Translations under genes and position numbers: made by a program
The notes under the pieces: generated by a model
Told to the model about the DNA's origin: nothing
The model's input: only the letters and a program-made list of their open reading frames with translations
Database searches by the model: none
In this document: piece after piece, positions 25,263 to 34,831 of the stretch
Layout: each line of letters starts with the position of its first letter
Position numbering within the stretch: the stretch's first letter is position 1
From: SIG299 sp964541485
GTDB taxonomy: Bacteria > Bacillota > Clostridia > Lachnospirales > Lachnospiraceae
DNA length: 64,000 nucleotides
Assembly: GCA_964541485.1 (NCBI GenBank)
Contig: CAZIQL010000011.1
Coordinates: 1-64,000, forward strand
Direction of reading: 5' to 3'

Positions 25263-26808
25263 CGAGAATGAGAACAAAGAATTGGAGTTTGATCCAACCG
25301 AGAGCGAAGCGTTTTACGAGAATTTAGAGGCTGCGCTGGAAGGGGATGCTCCGGAAGAAGATCAGGAAGGACACAAGGAAGAAGAACCGGTTTTGACAGA
25401 AGAGGAGCAGTTGCCGGAATTGGTTTTTGCAGCGGACCTTTTTGAACCGACCGATGAGGAGCTTGCGGATGCTGCGGCAGCAGAGGCAGAGGCAGAGGAG
25501 GCATCAGAGCAGGAGGAGAATCCGGAACAGACAGAGGAATTTGAGGTAGATGATGAGCTGTTTCAAGGCGTAGATGCTGCTTTAAATGAGCAGATTGAAA
25601 ATGAGTTTGGAAATGCAGCAACAACAGAAGAAGGCTTTGGCAGAAAGCTGTTGGCATTGTTAAAACATATTCCGGGATGGACAAAGGTTCTGGTCACAAT
25701 TATTTTAGTGATTTTGTTGTCAGTAGGATTTTTGTTTGGAACAGACCCGGGACGGACGCTTTTTTCCAATATCGTTGTAGAGATTTTATTTAGTCGAATT
25801 GAAGAATTGCCGGATGGGACACCGACACCTGTCCCAACAGGCAGTGAAGATGTCACACCGGGCATTTCCGGAACACCGGCACCGACAGGAACATTACCAA
25901 CGGGTGAACCAACCGGAGAGCCGACCGAAGAGCCGACAACTGCACCGACAAAGTCTCCGGATGCCACACCGACACCAACGTTATCACCGACACCGACACC
26001 GGTTCCAATTATGGATGATCCGGATGTAATCAATGTCCTTTTGCTTGGTGTTGAGAATATATTCGGTGCAACTTACGGAAGAACCGATGCTATTTTGCTG
26101 GCGTCTATTAACAAGAAGACCGGCGAGCTTTCGGTGGTTTCTTTTGCAAGAGATACGTGGGTACAGATTCCGGGGCATGCGGATGACCGTATTAATGCAG
26201 CATATGCATATGAAGGTGCAGCATTGCTGATTGAGACGATTGAGTTGAATTTCCGGATTGACATTGATAGCTATGCAATTATCAATTTTGATGGATTTAT
26301 GGGATTGATTGATGAGCTCGGTGGTCTCGGAATTTCGCTGACAGCTCAGGAATCCCAGTATCTGAATACATCAAAATATATCTCGAATGCCGATGAGAGA
26401 AATACAGTGCCGGGTTACCAGTTAATGACCGGCAGCCAGGTACTTGGTTATTGCCGTATACGAAAGGTGCCGACAGCAAACGGATTAAAGGATGACTTTG
26501 GACGCAATTACCGTCATCGAGTTGTATTGCAGGCATTGTTTGATAAGTATAAGGAAAAGAGCTTTGTTGAGCTTCTTTCCGTCATGGAGAAGTGTCTTGG
26601 ATATGTATCGGCACCGAGCAATCTGAAGCCTTTGGCGGCGGAAAGTCTTAAGGTGGTATTGGAGTACCGCTCACTGGAATTTGAAACGATGCAGATTCCG
26701 GTAAAGGGGCATTATGAAGATACTACCATCCAGGGTAAGGAAGTATTGCGTCCGTTCTTGGATAATGTCGAACTTCTGCAGGAATTCCTGTATGGAGAAT
26801 CGGAGTAA
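25255..26808 (+). CDS. LytR-CpsA-Psr (LCP) family glycopolymer transferase
   Basis: 517 residues. A very acidic cytoplasmic N-terminus (~1-140) is followed by one transmembrane helix (~143-161), a Pro/Thr-rich outside linker (~181-248, PTGEPTGEPT repeats) and the LCP catalytic domain (~256-480). The domain contains LLLGVEN, GRTDAILLAS, SFARDTWVQIP, DDRINAAYAY and YCRIRKV with the conserved Asp and Arg residues. LCP enzymes attach teichoic acid or capsule chains to peptidoglycan. The 140-residue acidic tail is unusual and may be a regulatory segment. Overlaps pepD by 8 bases. Confidence 0.92.
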   Translation: MSNENENKELEFDPTESEAFYENLEAALEGDAPEEDQEGHKEEEPVLTEEEQLPELVFAADLFEPTDEELADAAAAEAEAEEASEQEENPEQTEEFEVDDELFQGVDAALNEQIENEFGNAATTEEGFGRKLLALLKHIPGWTKVLVTIILVILLSVGFLFGTDPGRTLFSNIVVEILFSRIEELPDGTPTPVPTGSEDVTPGISGTPAPTGTLPTGEPTGEPTEEPTTAPTKSPDATPTPTLSPTPTPVPIMDDPDVINVLLLGVENIFGATYGRTDAILLASINKKTGELSVVSFARDTWVQIPGHADDRINAAYAYEGAALLIETIELNFRIDIDSYAIINFDGFMGLIDELGGLGISLTAQESQYLNTSKYISNADERNTVPGYQLMTGSQVLGYCRIRKVPTANGLKDDFGRNYRHRVVLQALFDKYKEKSFVELLSVMEKCLGYVSAPSNLKPLAAESLKVVLEYRSLEFETMQIPVKGHYEDTTIQGKEVLRPFLDNVELLQEFLYGESE

Positions 26809-26836
26809 AGGTTTGTAGTTTTTTTGGAGGTTTTAA

Positions 26837-27640
26837 ATGGATATACAGCTTTGGAGAGAGCTTTTGGAGCCGTATGAGCTGGCAGTGGATGAATTGGTGG
26901 TAAAGTTTAATCATCTGATTCTTGCCAGCCGCAAGGCCGGAGGCTATTCTCCGATTGAACAGGTACACGGAAGAGTAAAGACGATTTCCAGTATTCTTGA
27001 AAAGTGTCAGAAGAAGGGAATTGACTTTGAAGACTTTGAAGAAAAGGTGGATGATATTGCAGGAATCCGCATTATCTGCCAGTTTGTAGAGGACATTTAC
27101 AAGGTGGTAGAGATTATCCATAATCGTACGGATATGAAAATCCGGAGCGAAAAGGATTACATCAGCAACAATAAAGAAAGCGGATACCGGAGTTATCATG
27201 TTAACGTGCTTTACACCGTGGAGTCCTTAAAGGGGCCAAAGGAGATTCAGGTAGAGATTCAGATACGAACACTTGCCATGAATTTCTGGGCAATTATTGA
27301 GCATTCTTTGCAGTATAAGTATAAGGAAAACATGCCGTTAGCCCTGCGGGAACGCTTGCAGAAGGCTGCGGAGGCAATTAATATCTTAGATGAGCAGATG
27401 GCGTCTGTCCGTGATGAAATCATGGATGCCCAGAATTCATTTAATATTAAGGCCAATATGGTATCGGAGATTCTGACTACCATTCAGAACTTATACAAGG
27501 TGGCAAATAAAAGAGAAGTGGTCAAGATTCAGGAAGAGTTTTTCCGGATTTATAATGAAGGAGACTTAAATGAACTTGCCCGATTTGATAAGGAACTGGA
27601 TGTCATTGCCGAAGGCTACCGGGCACAGAGCCTTCGTTAG
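26837..27640 (+). CDS. Small alarmone synthetase, RelA/SpoT domain
   Basis: 267 residues, with no HD hydrolase or TGS/ACT domains, so a SasB/RelQ-like synthetase. Motifs are GRVKTISSI, DDIAGIRIIC (catalytic Asp), ESGYRSYHV and VEIQIRT (basic/acidic pair binding GDP/ATP). It makes (p)ppGpp when the cell is stressed. The ribosome site is TTGGAGG. In an operon-like run of same-strand genes from polA onward. Confidence 0.92.
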   Translation: MDIQLWRELLEPYELAVDELVVKFNHLILASRKAGGYSPIEQVHGRVKTISSILEKCQKKGIDFEDFEEKVDDIAGIRIICQFVEDIYKVVEIIHNRTDMKIRSEKDYISNNKESGYRSYHVNVLYTVESLKGPKEIQVEIQIRTLAMNFWAIIEHSLQYKYKENMPLALRERLQKAAEAINILDEQMASVRDEIMDAQNSFNIKANMVSEILTTIQNLYKVANKREVVKIQEEFFRIYNEGDLNELARFDKELDVIAEGYRAQSLR

Positions 27641-27649
27641 GAGGAAACA

Positions 27650-29020
27650 GTGATTAATTTACCGGAAAAGTTTGAAAACAGAATGAGGGAGCTCCTTTTA
27701 GAGGAGTTCCCTGAATTTTTAAAAGGATTTGAAGAAGAACGTCACGGAGGTGTCCGTTTCAACTCGTTAAAGATTGGAAAAGAGGAGTGGGAGCGGATAG
27801 CTCCGTTTGCCACGTCACAGGTTCCGTGGATAGAGAACGGATATTATTACAATTTAAATGATCAGCCGGCAAAGCATCCGTTTTATTTTGCCGGAATGTA
27901 TTACATTCAGGAGCCGAGTGCGATGACGCCGGCAAGAATATTACCGGTGGAGCCGGGGGATAAAGTATTTGATGTCTGTGCGGCACCGGGAGGAAAGAGT
28001 ACGGAGCTTGCGGCAAAATTACAGGGTCAGGGCGTTTTGGTATCGAATGATATCAGCAATTCAAGAGCGAAGGCACTGTTAAAAAATCTGGAGTTGTTTG
28101 GTTCGAGAAATTCTTTGATTTTAAGTGAGGCACCGGGGAAATTAACGGAACGGTTCCGGGGCTTTTTTGATAAGATTTTGGTGGATGCACCTTGCTCCGG
28201 AGAGGGAATGTTCCGTAAGAGTCCTGCCATTATGAAGAACTGGGAGCAGTATGGTGTGGAATATTACCACAAGCTTCAGTTGGAAATCCTGGATGCGGTG
28301 ATTCCGATGCTTGCACCGGGAGGAATGATGGTGTATTCTACCTGTACCTTTTCACCGGAGGAGGATGAAGGCAGTCTTCAGTATATTTTGGACAATTACC
28401 CGGATATGCATGTGGTTAAACCGGAACTGGAATATGAAGGTTTTTCACAGGGTCGTCCGGACTGGATAGAAAACGGCAGTGAGGAACTAAAACATGCCAT
28501 CCGTATCTGGCCGCATAAGATGAATGGGGAAGGCCATTTTGTGGCGCTTCTTCAAAAGGATGAAACTTCGGATGTGGTATATTATCCGAAGACCGGAACA
28601 AAGGCAGCGTTGCCGGAAGAGGCAGAAGCGTTTTTGAACCGTATCGGTTTTGAGATACCGCGTGACCGGTTGGAAATCAGAGAGGACAGGCTGTATCTTT
28701 TGCCGGAGGAGCTTCCGAATCTGAAGGGACTTCGTGTGATGCGCTCCGGGCTTTTGCTCGGTGAGATTAAGAAGAACCGCTTTGAACCGAGTCAGGCACT
28801 GGCATGTGCACTTCGTATGGAAGAGTTTGATGCGGTTTATAACATGGAAGCAGCAGATGAGGATGTCATCCGTTATCTGAAGTGCGAGACAATTACGGCA
28901 AAAACGGAGGTGCCGGACGGATTTGTACTGGTTTGTGTGGCGGGCTATCCGCTCGGCTGGGCAAAGGCACAGAACGGAACCTTGAAAAACAAGTATCTTC
29001 CGGGCTGGAGAATGATGTAG
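27650..29020 (+). CDS. RsmF-like rRNA cytosine-C5 methyltransferase
   Basis: 456 residues, starting at GTG 27650 behind TAGGAGG. The NOL1/NOP2/sun core carries the SAM loop VCAAPGGKST, catalytic VDAPC182SGEG and helper MVYSTC232TF. Residues ~300-456 are the RsmF-type C-terminal extension (PUA-like RNA-binding). The enzymes add C5-methyl groups to cytosines in 16S rRNA; the exact position cannot be told from the sequence. Confidence 0.9.
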   Translation: MINLPEKFENRMRELLLEEFPEFLKGFEEERHGGVRFNSLKIGKEEWERIAPFATSQVPWIENGYYYNLNDQPAKHPFYFAGMYYIQEPSAMTPARILPVEPGDKVFDVCAAPGGKSTELAAKLQGQGVLVSNDISNSRAKALLKNLELFGSRNSLILSEAPGKLTERFRGFFDKILVDAPCSGEGMFRKSPAIMKNWEQYGVEYYHKLQLEILDAVIPMLAPGGMMVYSTCTFSPEEDEGSLQYILDNYPDMHVVKPELEYEGFSQGRPDWIENGSEELKHAIRIWPHKMNGEGHFVALLQKDETSDVVYYPKTGTKAALPEEAEAFLNRIGFEIPRDRLEIREDRLYLLPEELPNLKGLRVMRSGLLLGEIKKNRFEPSQALACALRMEEFDAVYNMEAADEDVIRYLKCETITAKTEVPDGFVLVCVAGYPLGWAKAQNGTLKNKYLPGWRMM

Positions 29021-29044
29021 TACGGAAGAAAAAGGAGTATTACA

Positions 29045-29824
29045 GTGGCAGAAAAGCAGGTAAGACTGGACAAGTTTATATCGGAAGCAGCAGAACTGAC
29101 CAGAAAGGATGCCAAAATGGTTTTGAACAAAGGCCGAGTGACTGTGAACGGTACTGTTTGTAAAAATGGGGACCAAAAGGTGGCGGATGGCGATGAAATC
29201 TGTCTGGATGGCAAGGTGCTTGGCGGAGCGGAAGAATTTATGTATTTGATGCTTCATAAGCCGGCAGGTGTGGTTTCTGCAACGGAGGATAACCGGGATA
29301 AGACAGTGCTTGATTTGGTAAAGGAGCAAATACCGCTTGGAAAGAGAAAATTGTTCCCGGTAGGGCGCCTGGATAAGGATACCGAAGGTCTGTTGTTATT
29401 GACAGATGATGGGGAGCTTTCCCATCGCCTGCTCTCCCCAAAACGGCATGTAGATAAGGTGTATTATGCCAAGGTGGCGGGAATTGTACCGGAGGATGCC
29501 GTCGCACGTTTTGCAGAGGGCATTCAGGTGGGGCAGGATTATAAGGCATTACCGGCAGGACTGAAGGTATTGTCTGTTTCGGAGGCAGAACAGAGCTCAG
29601 AGGTGGAAATTACGCTGAAAGAGGGGAAATTCCATCAGGTAAAGCGCATGTGTCATGAAATCGGATGCGAAGTGACATATTTAAAACGGATTTCCATGGG
29701 TGGACTTGTATTGGACGATAGTCTGATGCCGGGAGAATGCAGAAAGCTGACGGAAATCGAAATCGGACGGTTGCAAAATGCGGTAGAAAGTGAAAAAAGT
29801 TGTGAAACGGAAAGAGAAGCATGA
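29045..29824 (+). CDS. RNA pseudouridine synthase, RsuA/RluB family
   Basis: 259 residues from GTG 29045 (AAAAGGAG upstream). An N-terminal S4 RNA-binding domain (LDKFISEA, LNKGRVTVNG) is followed by the catalytic domain with GRLDKDTEGLLLLT (catalytic Asp), KTYYA-like VDKVYYAKV and EGKFHQVKRM. It isomerises a uridine in rRNA. Overlaps the next gene by ATGA. Confidence 0.92.
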   Translation: MAEKQVRLDKFISEAAELTRKDAKMVLNKGRVTVNGTVCKNGDQKVADGDEICLDGKVLGGAEEFMYLMLHKPAGVVSATEDNRDKTVLDLVKEQIPLGKRKLFPVGRLDKDTEGLLLLTDDGELSHRLLSPKRHVDKVYYAKVAGIVPEDAVARFAEGIQVGQDYKALPAGLKVLSVSEAEQSSEVEITLKEGKFHQVKRMCHEIGCEVTYLKRISMGGLVLDDSLMPGECRKLTEIEIGRLQNAVESEKSCETEREA

Positions 29825-30468
29825 TGTGGAAAAATAAAAAAGCAGTAATTTTTGATTTGGACGGAACCTTGATTGATTCCATGGGGATGTGGAAAGAAAT
29901 TGACATTGAATATCTGGGACGTTTTGGAGTAGAGCTTCCGGAGACTTTGCAAAAGGATATTTCGGGGATGAGTTTTACGGAGACAGCACATTATTTTAAA
30001 AATACATTCCAGATTCCAGATTCCATTGAGGAAATTAAAGCGGCATGGAATGAGATGGCAATGTATAAGTACACACATACGGTGCCGCTTAAGCCGGGGG
30101 CTTTGGAATTTTTAAAGGAATTAAAAGCACAGGGAATCAAGACGGGGATTGCAACGAGCAATTCCGTGGAACTGGTGCGTGCAGTGTTAAAGAGTCTTTC
30201 CATTGAAGAATACCTGGATGAGATTCATACCTCGTGTGAGGTTCCAAAGGGAAAACCATCACCGGATATTTATCTTTTCGTGGCGGAATGTCTGCATGTG
30301 GAACCGAAAGATTGTATTGTGTTTGAAGATATCGAAGAAGGTATTTTGGCAGGAAAGCGTGCCGGAATGGAAGTTTGTGCGATTGAAGACGAGTTCTCAA
30401 AGCATATGGAAAAAGAGAAGAGAGAACTTTCGGATTATTATATTACGGACTATTTTGAGATACTGTAG
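29821..30468 (+). CDS. HAD-superfamily phosphatase
   Basis: 215 residues. Motif I is FDLDGTLIDS (nucleophile and acid aspartates), motif II ATSN, motif III lysine in KGKPSPDIY and motif IV VFEDIEEGI. The cap between residues ~16 and 85 is helical, as in beta-phosphoglucomutase or phosphoglycolate phosphatase-like members. The substrate is unclear. It overlaps the pseudouridine synthase by four bases. Confidence 0.88.
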   Translation: MMWKNKKAVIFDLDGTLIDSMGMWKEIDIEYLGRFGVELPETLQKDISGMSFTETAHYFKNTFQIPDSIEEIKAAWNEMAMYKYTHTVPLKPGALEFLKELKAQGIKTGIATSNSVELVRAVLKSLSIEEYLDEIHTSCEVPKGKPSPDIYLFVAECLHVEPKDCIVFEDIEEGILAGKRAGMEVCAIEDEFSKHMEKEKRELSDYYITDYFEIL

Positions 30469-30521
30469 CAAATGGTCTACGAAAGTAGAATGATGGGTTT
30501 GTAAAGGAAAGGGACAAAGAC

Positions 30522-31100
30522 ATGACAAAGAAAACAAAATTGCAAAAAGGGGAATACGGATATTTAAGGAAAAAGAAAAAGGATGCATTGGCACATACGC
30601 TTTTGATGGTAGCCATCGGCCTTTGTGTGTTTGGCATTGGTCTTTTGTTAAATAAGATGGAAGTGGCGAATATCTTTACGGTGCTTGCTTTTTTGTTTGT
30701 ATTGCCGGCAGCTAAATCATTTGTAAATGTAGTTGTTCTGTTCCCGTATCACCCGATGAGTGTGGAAAAGAAAGAACATCTGGATGGGTATAAAAAGGGT
30801 TCTGACCGGGTGTTCTATGATCTTGTGTTTACGTCTTCTGAGCGTGTGATGCATCTGGATTGTGTGTATGTTACGGGAAGCCAGATGATTGGATTTACGG
30901 AACGTGGAAAAGACAATGCAAAGAAAATGGAAGAGTATTTAAAGAAAGAATTGGAAATCAGACAGATTGATTTTAAGGTCTATATTGCAGAAAATGAAAA
31001 GCAGCTGACAAGCCGGATGGCACTGCGCAGCGAGGCAGAACAGTGGATAGAAAGCGAAATGGAGCCTGTTGTGGAAATGCTTCTTTTATTTACAATTTAA
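30522..31100 (+). CDS. Conserved membrane protein, function unknown
   Basis: 192 residues. A basic N-terminus (KKTKLQKGEYGYLRKKKK) is followed by two transmembrane helices (about residues 27-45 and 50-72), then a ~115-residue cytosolic part rich in charged residues and ending in EPVVEMLLLFTI. It sits between the HAD phosphatase and the RluA-type synthase on the same strand. No family motif is recognised. Behind GGAAAGGG, so it is likely translated. Confidence 0.7.
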   Translation: MTKKTKLQKGEYGYLRKKKKDALAHTLLMVAIGLCVFGIGLLLNKMEVANIFTVLAFLFVLPAAKSFVNVVVLFPYHPMSVEKKEHLDGYKKGSDRVFYDLVFTSSERVMHLDCVYVTGSQMIGFTERGKDNAKKMEEYLKKELEIRQIDFKVYIAENEKQLTSRMALRSEAEQWIESEMEPVVEMLLLFTI

Positions 31101-31143
31101 CGCAGGGAATGCCGGATGAGTTGTTCCAAAGAGGGGATAAGGA

Positions 31144-32187
31144 ATGAAAGCTTTTTTAGTATCAAAGAATGAAGCCGGACAGCGGCTGGATAAGTTGCTT
31201 GCAAAATATATGGACACGGCGCCGAAAAGTTTTTTTTATAAAATGCTCAGGAAAAAGAATATTACACTCAATGGGAAAAAGGCAGAGGGGTCGGAAAAGG
31301 TAGCCGAGGGAGATGAAATCAAGCTGTTTCTTTCAGATGAAACGATTGCGGGATTTCAATCCGGAAAGAAGAGCGAATCTACAAATGTAGAACAAAATAT
31401 TCCCACATTAAAGCCGCATGAGATTGTTTATGAGGATGAACATATTCTGATTGCCAATAAACCGGTGGGCGAATTGTCGCAAAAGGCCCAGAAGGATGAT
31501 ATATCAATCAATGAAAGAATGGTTTCCTACTTAAGAACAACGTATGGAATCGGGACAGACAGCTTCACACCGGGAGTGTGTAACCGCCTGGACAGAAATA
31601 CAACGGGACTGATTATTGCCGGGAAATCACTGGCAGGGCTTCAGGCAATGGCAGAGCTGTTAAGAGAAAGAACGCTACGCAAGTATTATCTGTGTATTGT
31701 CTGCGGTGAAGTCAGGGAACGCCGGCATTTGAAAGGGTATCTAAAGAAAGACGAGGCTACCAATACAGTAGAAGTGTTAACAGAGGGCGAACTTCGGGAA
31801 AAGAATGCCAATCCAAAGGAATATGAAAAAATTGAAACGGAATTGGTGCCGCTTGCTGTGAAGGATGGATTTTCTTTGTTAGCGATTTTGCTGATTACCG
31901 GAAAAACACATCAGATTCGTGCCCATCTGGCGAGCGTTCATCTTCCGATTCTGGGGGATACCAAGTATGGGAACTTGCAGGAGATGAACCGGAGGTTTCA
32001 TTTAAAGTATCAGCTGCTGCATGCTTATATGCTTTGTTTCCCAAAGCTTAGCGGGACACTGGAAGCATTGTCGGAAAAGACCATTACGGTCAATCCGGCA
32101 CCAAAGTTTTTGCAGACCATGCAGGAAATCTTTGACAGCACGGATGTGACGAAATTCTGGAAACTATGTGATTTGAATGAACTGTAA
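31144..32187 (+). CDS. RluA-family pseudouridine synthase
   Basis: 347 residues with an N-terminal S4 domain (SKNEAGQRLDKLLAKYM) and the RluC/D catalytic domain: CNRLDRNTTGL with the catalytic Asp, KYYLCIVCG and GKTHQIRAHL. It converts specific uridines in 23S rRNA to pseudouridine. In the KPVGELSQ motif, the family usually has KP.GL.VH. The ribosome site is GAGGGGATAAGGA. Confidence 0.92.
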   Translation: MKAFLVSKNEAGQRLDKLLAKYMDTAPKSFFYKMLRKKNITLNGKKAEGSEKVAEGDEIKLFLSDETIAGFQSGKKSESTNVEQNIPTLKPHEIVYEDEHILIANKPVGELSQKAQKDDISINERMVSYLRTTYGIGTDSFTPGVCNRLDRNTTGLIIAGKSLAGLQAMAELLRERTLRKYYLCIVCGEVRERRHLKGYLKKDEATNTVEVLTEGELREKNANPKEYEKIETELVPLAVKDGFSLLAILLITGKTHQIRAHLASVHLPILGDTKYGNLQEMNRRFHLKYQLLHAYMLCFPKLSGTLEALSEKTITVNPAPKFLQTMQEIFDSTDVTKFWKLCDLNEL

Positions 32188-32205
32188 AGGAAAGAGGTAT
32201 GTGCT

Positions 32206-32745
32206 ATGCCATCCTGGAATTCCAGAGGACTCAGAGGTTCAGCATTAGAAGAGCTGATCAATATGACAAATGAAAAATATAGGGAAAATAAGCTGGCATT
32301 GATTCAAAAGGTGCCGACACCGATTACTCCGGTACAGATGGACCAGGCGACAAGACACATTACGCTTGCATACTTCGAACAGAAAAGTACGGTCGACTAT
32401 ATCGGTGTTGTGCAGGGGATTCCGGTGTGCTTTGATGCTAAGGAATGTGCGGCTGATACATTTGCGTTACAGAATCTGCATGCCCATCAGGTGGCCTTCA
32501 TGGATGACTTTGAGCGGCAGGGCGGTGTGGCGTTTTTGCTGATTTATTATTCGAAGAAGGACCGATATTTTTATTTGCGGTTTCAGAAGATGAAAGAGTT
32601 TTGGGACAGAATGGAGCAAGGAGGCAGAAAAAGTTTCCGGTTTGAAGAAATTGAAGAGGAATACGAGATTCCAAAGGGGCATGGGGCATTGGTTCCATAT
32701 CTGATTGCGTTGCAAAAGGATTTAGAAAGCCGCGATGAGGAATGA
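32206..32745 (+). CDS. recU: Holliday junction resolvase RecU
   Basis: 179 residues. Family hallmarks are the N-terminal SWNSRGLRGSALEELIN, the active-site block VDYIGVVQGIPVCFDAKEC (Asp, Asp, Glu-type metal ligands) and the FQKMKEFW helix. RecU cuts four-way DNA junctions in Firmicutes and cooperates with RuvAB, encoded at 1609-3281. Often recU sits next to a penicillin-binding protein gene; here it precedes the histidine operon. Terminator at 32752-32783. Confidence 0.93.
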   Translation: MPSWNSRGLRGSALEELINMTNEKYRENKLALIQKVPTPITPVQMDQATRHITLAYFEQKSTVDYIGVVQGIPVCFDAKECAADTFALQNLHAHQVAFMDDFERQGGVAFLLIYYSKKDRYFYLRFQKMKEFWDRMEQGGRKSFRFEEIEEEYEIPKGHGALVPYLIALQKDLESRDEE

Positions 32746-32751
32746 GTTATG

Positions 32752-32783
32752 GAGGTTGCCGAGAGCAGCCTCTTTTCATTTTT
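32752..32783 (+). terminator. Terminator after recU
   Basis: GAGGTTGC pairs with GCAGCCTC (one G-T pair) over a 5-base loop, followed by TTTTCATTTTT. Confidence 0.8.
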
Positions 32784-32802
32784 GAAATCTTAGACGAAAG
32801 GC

Positions 32803-32831
32803 TTGACAGTATCGTAGGAATGGATTATAAT
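32803..32831 (+). promoter_or_regulatory. Consensus sigma-A promoter of the histidine operon
   Basis: Perfect TTGACA (32803-32808), 17-base spacer, perfect TATAAT (32826-32831). Such a strong promoter before a biosynthetic operon calls for a control element, and the leader folds (next entry). Confidence 0.9.
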
Positions 32832-32845
32832 TCGAATATTACATA

Positions 32846-32917
32846 CGCTGATGTGCTACCACGCTACCATGATAAAGTGAATGGCGTGAGAAACGGGAAA
32901 TTGGTGGAAAATCAGCG
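32846..32917 (+). promoter_or_regulatory. Foldable leader of the histidine operon
   Basis: CGCTGAT (32846-32852) pairs with ATCAGCG (32911-32917), closing a domain with an inner stem CACG...CCAT (32860-32870) / ATGG-CGTG (32881-32888) and a 3-base bulge. The closing strand ends 14 bases before the GGAGGG ribosome site of hisZ. No run of His codons and no clear T-box core were found, so the mechanism is unknown. Confidence 0.4.
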
Positions 32918-32939
32918 GAATATGCAGAATGGAGGGCCT

Positions 32940-34127
32940 ATGAGAGAAGCGTTATTACATACTCCGGAAGGAGTCAGGGACATTTACAATTCAGAATTTG
33001 AAAAGAAGGAGCGCACAGAGTATCATATCAAGTGCACGATGCAGTCATATGGCTTCCATCAGCTCATGACGCCGACATTTGAATATTTTGATATTTTTAA
33101 TAAGGAAAGAGGTACGGTTTCCTCTAAAGACATGTATAAGTTTGTGGACCGGGACGGAGAGACCTTAGTGCTTCGACCGGATATGACGCCACAGGCAGCC
33201 AGATGTGTGGCTAAGTACTTTAAACAGGAAACCATGCCAATCCGTCTTTTTTATCACGGAAGTGTATTTGTAAATTATTCAGAGCATCAGGGAAAGCTTA
33301 AGGAGAGTACGCAACTTGGTGCAGAGTGTTATAATGACCCCTCGGTAGAGGCTGATGCGGAGATGGCAGCGTTAATGATTGATTGCCTGGCTGCAACCGG
33401 TCTTAAGAAGTTTCAGGTAGTGGTTGGGCAGGCGGATTTTTTTCGGGCACTTGCGCAGGAGGCCTGCTTTTGTGAGGAGGAGACGGAGAATTTAAGAAAT
33501 TTCATTGAAATGAAAAATTTGTTTGCGGTAGAGCAAATGCTTTCGGAAAAAGAAATTTCTGCGGAGCTAAAAGAAATCTTTGCAAAGCTTTCTGCTCATT
33601 TTGGTTCTATCGAAACGATACAATCGATGAAGCAGATGACGACGAACAAAAGAGCCATGGAAAGCCTTGACAGACTCTGTACATTTTATGAAGCGATGTG
33701 TGACTACGGAAAAGAAGATTATATTTCCTTTGACCTTGGCATGTTGAGTCAGTTTAATTACTATACCGGTGTGATTTTCCGTGCCTATACGCATGGAACC
33801 GGTGATGTAATTGCCGCAGGCGGCAGATATGATGGTCTGGTTTCCCAGTTTGGCAAAGAAGCACCTGCCATTGGAATTGCGGTGTATTCCGATCAGATAA
33901 TGACAGCGCTGATGCGGCAGGGGTTATTGGAGCAGCCGCAGGCGGACGGAATATTGCTTGTTTATTCAGGTGAGGGAAAGCAAAAGGCATTTGCACGGGC
34001 GTTACAGCTTCGGGCAGAGGGCAGAAAGGTGACATTGCTCGCTAAAGGGCAGGAGCAGGAAGAGATAATCCGCGCCTATGCAGAGCGTATCGGGGCAGGA
34101 GAAATCCTATATGTGGAGAGTGATTAA
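32940..34127 (+). CDS. hisZ: ATP phosphoribosyltransferase regulatory subunit
   Basis: 395 residues from ATG 32940 behind GGAGGG; a longer in-frame start at 32742 would cover the promoter and overlap recU. HisZ is a histidyl-tRNA synthetase-like paralogue without aminoacylation: LHTPEGVRD, RDGETLVLRPDMTPQAAR and YYTGVIFRAYTHG are visible. It pairs with short-form HisG to give an ATP-PRPP transferase that is inhibited by histidine. First gene of the histidine operon; hisG begins two bases downstream. Confidence 0.94.
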   Translation: MREALLHTPEGVRDIYNSEFEKKERTEYHIKCTMQSYGFHQLMTPTFEYFDIFNKERGTVSSKDMYKFVDRDGETLVLRPDMTPQAARCVAKYFKQETMPIRLFYHGSVFVNYSEHQGKLKESTQLGAECYNDPSVEADAEMAALMIDCLAATGLKKFQVVVGQADFFRALAQEACFCEEETENLRNFIEMKNLFAVEQMLSEKEISAELKEIFAKLSAHFGSIETIQSMKQMTTNKRAMESLDRLCTFYEAMCDYGKEDYISFDLGMLSQFNYYTGVIFRAYTHGTGDVIAAGGRYDGLVSQFGKEAPAIGIAVYSDQIMTALMRQGLLEQPQADGILLVYSGEGKQKAFARALQLRAEGRKVTLLAKGQEQEEIIRAYAERIGAGEILYVESD

Positions 34128-34129
34128 TT

Positions 34130-34768
34130 ATGGAATATTTGACATTTGCACTGGCAAAGGGAAGGCTTGCTACGCAGATACTTAGTATATTGGAATCCAT
34201 CGGTATTACCTGTGAGGAAATGAAGGATAAGGATTCGAGAAAACTGATTTTTGTAAATGAAGAGCAGAAACTGAAATTCTTTCTTGCAAAGGCCAGTGAT
34301 GTACCGACTTATGTGGAATATGGTGCAGCAGATATCGGTGTCGTCGGCAGGGATACGATTCTGGAGGAGGACAGACATATTTATGAGGTGCTGGATTTGG
34401 ATATCGGAAAGTGCCGCATGTGTGTGGCAGGTCCGGAATCGGCAAGGGAGTTGTTAAACAGCGGACAGATTATCCGTGTGGCAACCAAGTATCCAAAGAT
34501 TGCAAAGGATTATTTCTTTAATAAAAAGCATCAGACCGTAGAAATTATCAAGTTAAACGGCTCGATTGAGCTGGCACCGATTGTGGGCTTGTCTGAGGTG
34601 ATTGTAGATATTGTGGAGACGGGAACGACGCTGAAGGAGAACGGCTTATCTGTTCTGGAAGAGATTTTACCATTGTCTGCAAGAATGGTAGTGAATCAGG
34701 TCAGCATGAAGATGGAGCATGAAAGAATTGCAGATATTACCCTGAAACTGCGACACCGAGGCTGCTAG
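34130..34768 (+). CDS. hisG: ATP phosphoribosyltransferase catalytic subunit (short form)
   Basis: 212 residues, the short HisG type that needs HisZ. Visible motifs are ALAKGRL at the start and the PRPP site in DIVETGTTLKENGL. It catalyses the first step of histidine synthesis from ATP and PRPP. Located two bases after hisZ, so tightly coupled. Confidence 0.97.
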   Translation: MEYLTFALAKGRLATQILSILESIGITCEEMKDKDSRKLIFVNEEQKLKFFLAKASDVPTYVEYGAADIGVVGRDTILEEDRHIYEVLDLDIGKCRMCVAGPESARELLNSGQIIRVATKYPKIAKDYFFNKKHQTVEIIKLNGSIELAPIVGLSEVIVDIVETGTTLKENGLSVLEEILPLSARMVVNQVSMKMEHERIADITLKLRHRGC

Positions 34769-34831
34769 AAGAGAAGGGTGGGAAATTGCAGAGAAACGAA
34801 GCCAATACTATGTGAAACGGAGCGTAGGAAA

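Noticed and set aside
32742..32939. Extended N-terminus of hisZ
   Set aside because: It would overlap recU and cover the terminator and promoter. ATG 32940 has GGAGGG and matches the HisZ start.
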